A DNA stretch of 64,000 bases from CAZPWF01 sp964610775 (lineage in GTDB: Bacteria > Patescibacteriota > Saccharimonadia > Saccharimonadales > JACQNP01), in contig CAZSZC010000003.1 in the NCBI GenBank assembly GCA_964610775.1, positions 35,732 through 99,731 of the forward strand, read 5' to 3'. Of the stretch, positions 62,413-64,000 are shown in pieces. The translations under genes were made by a program, and so were the position numbers. The notes under the pieces are model-generated. The model ran no database searches. It was not told the origin of the DNA and saw nothing but the letters and a program-made list of their open reading frames with translations. The stretch's first letter is position 1, and the number at the start of each line of letters is the position of its first letter.

Positions 62413-64000
62413 GAGAAATCCAGTGTTACATAACATTCTGCATCTGTGCTTCTCATCGACTGAGGTGTTCTAAATTGGCCTTTGTCTTTTATGTCCTGTG
62501 CTGGTTTCATAAGAATCGTTTTTTCACTATCTTTAGTTTTGGCGTAAGTTAGGTCTGAATGTGTTACTAGCTCTTCGAGCCGAGAGGACAGTTGCGCGAC
62601 TTCTTGCTCTGTGCCTGGTAGCTCTAATGGGTCAATGGTCTTAACTCTTTGGAGTAACTTGTCTAGTATGGCTTGGTATTCAGGGCTAGATTTGTCGAAA
62701 TCTTTGAGATCGTCATCCTCTCTTAACCCTAACATGTGTCTGATTAACGTAAAAAGAAGCGCGTGTAAAGCCTTGTCCCTTACTGGTGCCGAGAATGGTG
62801 TGACACTAGTAGGTTCTACGTGTCGATATAACGATTGGTGGTATTTAACAAACTGTTCAAAATGTGAACGGTCACGGCTTTTTACAGGACTATATAGTGT
62901 AAATACGATTCCAGGGTGACTTCGTCCTACACGACTAGAGGCCTGTATATATTCAGATGTAGTTTTAGGCTGCCCTAAGACGATCATTAACCCTAGACGA
63001 TCAATATCAACACCCACAGAAATCATATTGGTCGCCAAAAGAACATCGATAGCATCCTTTTCTGGATAGTGGCTTTCTAGCTGAAGTAGAATCTCTGGGA
63101 TTTTCTCCGCACTAATTCTGGACGTTAGTTCCTGTACATCATGGTCGGAGTAGTAACGCTGTTTCTTTGAATGATACCTAGCAAGATTCTGAGAGTATTC
63201 CTTGACGTCATCATTAATAATACTTTTTGATGAGCCTAGTTCACGTATGCTATTACAATAAATAACCTGAGTCCAATAACCGTCTTTGACTTCCTCGGAG
63301 TTATCAATAAACTCGACACCTTGAATAGTGTCTGCCATAAGCCTCACCTGCATTGTTGTAGACGTTTTACCAGATGGCATGACACCCACGTAAAGGCGTC
63401 CAGGAGTTTTGTGGTTTATTTCCGCCTCACGAGCAAAGAATGAATCAGCAGCGTCAATGCCAGGAGACGGAAATTGTGCAACCTGGCGTGAATAAAGAGA
63501 CAAACACTGTTCTTTAGCTTTACGAATTGTAGCCGTTGAAGCAATTACTTTTGGCTTTATGCCCTTTGCAGAGCAAAGTAGGTCTATTGCAGTTTCATAG
63601 ATGCCGACCATTGTGCCAAGTGATCCTGAAATAAGATGCAGCTCGTCCTGGATAATCAAGCTCGGGGACATATTGTTCTTTTTGGTATTTAGACCAAAGA
63701 TTGCTGACGCTTCTTTCTTCCACGGTAGCATTGCGAACTTATCAACGGTTCCGAAGAGTAGAGTCGGGGGACTATTGTATATGTCCTCATCAATGATTTT
63801 TATTGGCAAGCCACCGCTGCGATCAGCAAAAGTACATTTTGAGTTTGGGCACCACATATAAAACCTCTGAGGCCCAGTTTTTATTGAATAGCAGAAGATT
63901 CCCTTGCCGTTTATTTTTGTCATGTGTGTTCCGCACCATGGGCAGTTTAATACTTGAAAGGGATTGTCATCAGCAGATTTGATGTTATTGAGTGCTCCAA
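62409..64000 (-). CDS. drmA: DISARM helicase DrmA, C-terminal part (runs off window)
   Basis: About 530 residues are visible; the frame stays open through the right edge, with FQVLNCPWCGTHM before the first in-window ATG, so the gene continues. The segment contains LLFGTVDKFAMLPW, motif II as IIQDELHLISG (DELH), motif III STATIRKAKEQ, and the C-terminal helicase motifs NMISVGVDIDRLGLM and QASSRVGRSHPGIVFTLYSP (key parts given). Zinc Cys pairs CPWC and CPNSKC flank the start. DrmA proteins are about 1,200-1,300 residues, so roughly half lies outside. Coupled to drmB. Confidence 0.88.
   Translation of the reverse strand, partial: GALNNIKSADDNPFQVLNCPWCGTHMTKINGKGIFCYSIKTGPQRFYMWCPNSKCTFADRSGGLPIKIIDEDIYNSPPTLLFGTVDKFAMLPWKKEASAIFGLNTKKNNMSPSLIIQDELHLISGSLGTMVGIYETAIDLLCSAKGIKPKVIASTATIRKAKEQCLSLYSRQVAQFPSPGIDAADSFFAREAEINHKTPGRLYVGVMPSGKTSTTMQVRLMADTIQGVEFIDNSEEVKDGYWTQVIYCNSIRELGSSKSIINDDVKEYSQNLARYHSKKQRYYSDHDVQELTSRISAEKIPEILLQLESHYPEKDAIDVLLATNMISVGVDIDRLGLMIVLGQPKTTSEYIQASSRVGRSHPGIVFTLYSPVKSRDRSHFEQFVKYHQSLYRHVEPTSVTPFSAPVRDKALHALLFTLIRHMLGLREDDDLKDFDKSSPEYQAILDKLLQRVKTIDPLELPGTEQEVAQLSSRLEELVTHSDLTYAKTKDSEKTILMKPAQDIKDKGQFRTPQSMRSTDAECYVTLDFS

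Overview
The window looks like a chromosomal segment of a Patescibacteria/CPR bacterium, most likely a Saccharibacteria (TM7)-type organism. This placement is an inference from gene content and compactness, not from a marker search. Coding is dense, with many 4-bp ATGA overlaps. Several housekeeping proteins are short (AlaRS without its C-terminal domain, short MetK, short ATP synthase beta). Cell-surface proteins are abundant. TGA acts as a normal stop, which argues against SR1/Gracilibacteria recoding. Two 100-N assembly gaps (1391-1490 and 9569-9668) each lie inside a gene.

Layout: 1-2.9 kb holds the 5' end of ruvX, a baseplate-J-like membrane protein and pilM. 2.9-6.2 kb holds a small unknown gene, alaS and mnmA. 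6.2-14.7 kb is a block of exported or membrane proteins, including two tandem near-identical surface proteins. 14.7-20.6 kb is an F-type ATP synthase operon (b, delta, alpha, gamma, beta, epsilon) with no recognisable a or c gene beside it. A two-helix membrane protein takes their usual place. 20.6-28.7 kb carries a cysteine desulfurase, tatD, metG, a MazG-like protein, a GH37 trehalase, a CNNM/CBS protein and an FKBP isomerase. 28.8-30.6 kb holds small lipoproteins. 30.6-31.1 kb is ssrA (tmRNA). metK at 31.8-32.8 kb is preceded by a SAM riboswitch. 33-41 kb holds an RRM protein, an MFS exporter with a MarR regulator, ksgA, an Rpf/YabE-like wall protein, a NUDIX hydrolase and a UvrD/PcrA helicase.

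41.4-51.1 kb is a lower-glycolysis cluster: tpiA, pgk, pyk, ppsA, a nucleotide kinase, a dehydrogenase-phosphoglycerate mutase fusion, and eno. It covers most steps between triose phosphate and pyruvate or lactate; GAPDH is not in the window.

51.6 kb to the end is an accessory island. It starts with three strong hairpins, then an Mrr-like membrane nuclease, an XRE regulator, a large serine recombinase and an orphan conjugation-type coupling ATPase. A nuclease-helicase (DUF2075) translationally coupled to a MazG/dCTPase-like pyrophosphohydrolase follows. Last comes a DISARM-like locus: a Dcm-like C5 methyltransferase (DrmMII), DrmB, and DrmA running off the right edge. The gene order is unusual because drmMII converges on drmB where drmC would be expected.

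Regulation: many genes have a recognisable -10 element (often extended, TGN-TATAAT) placed so that the predicted transcript starts 0-5 nt before the ATG. This suggests widespread leaderless transcription. metK instead has a long structured leader.
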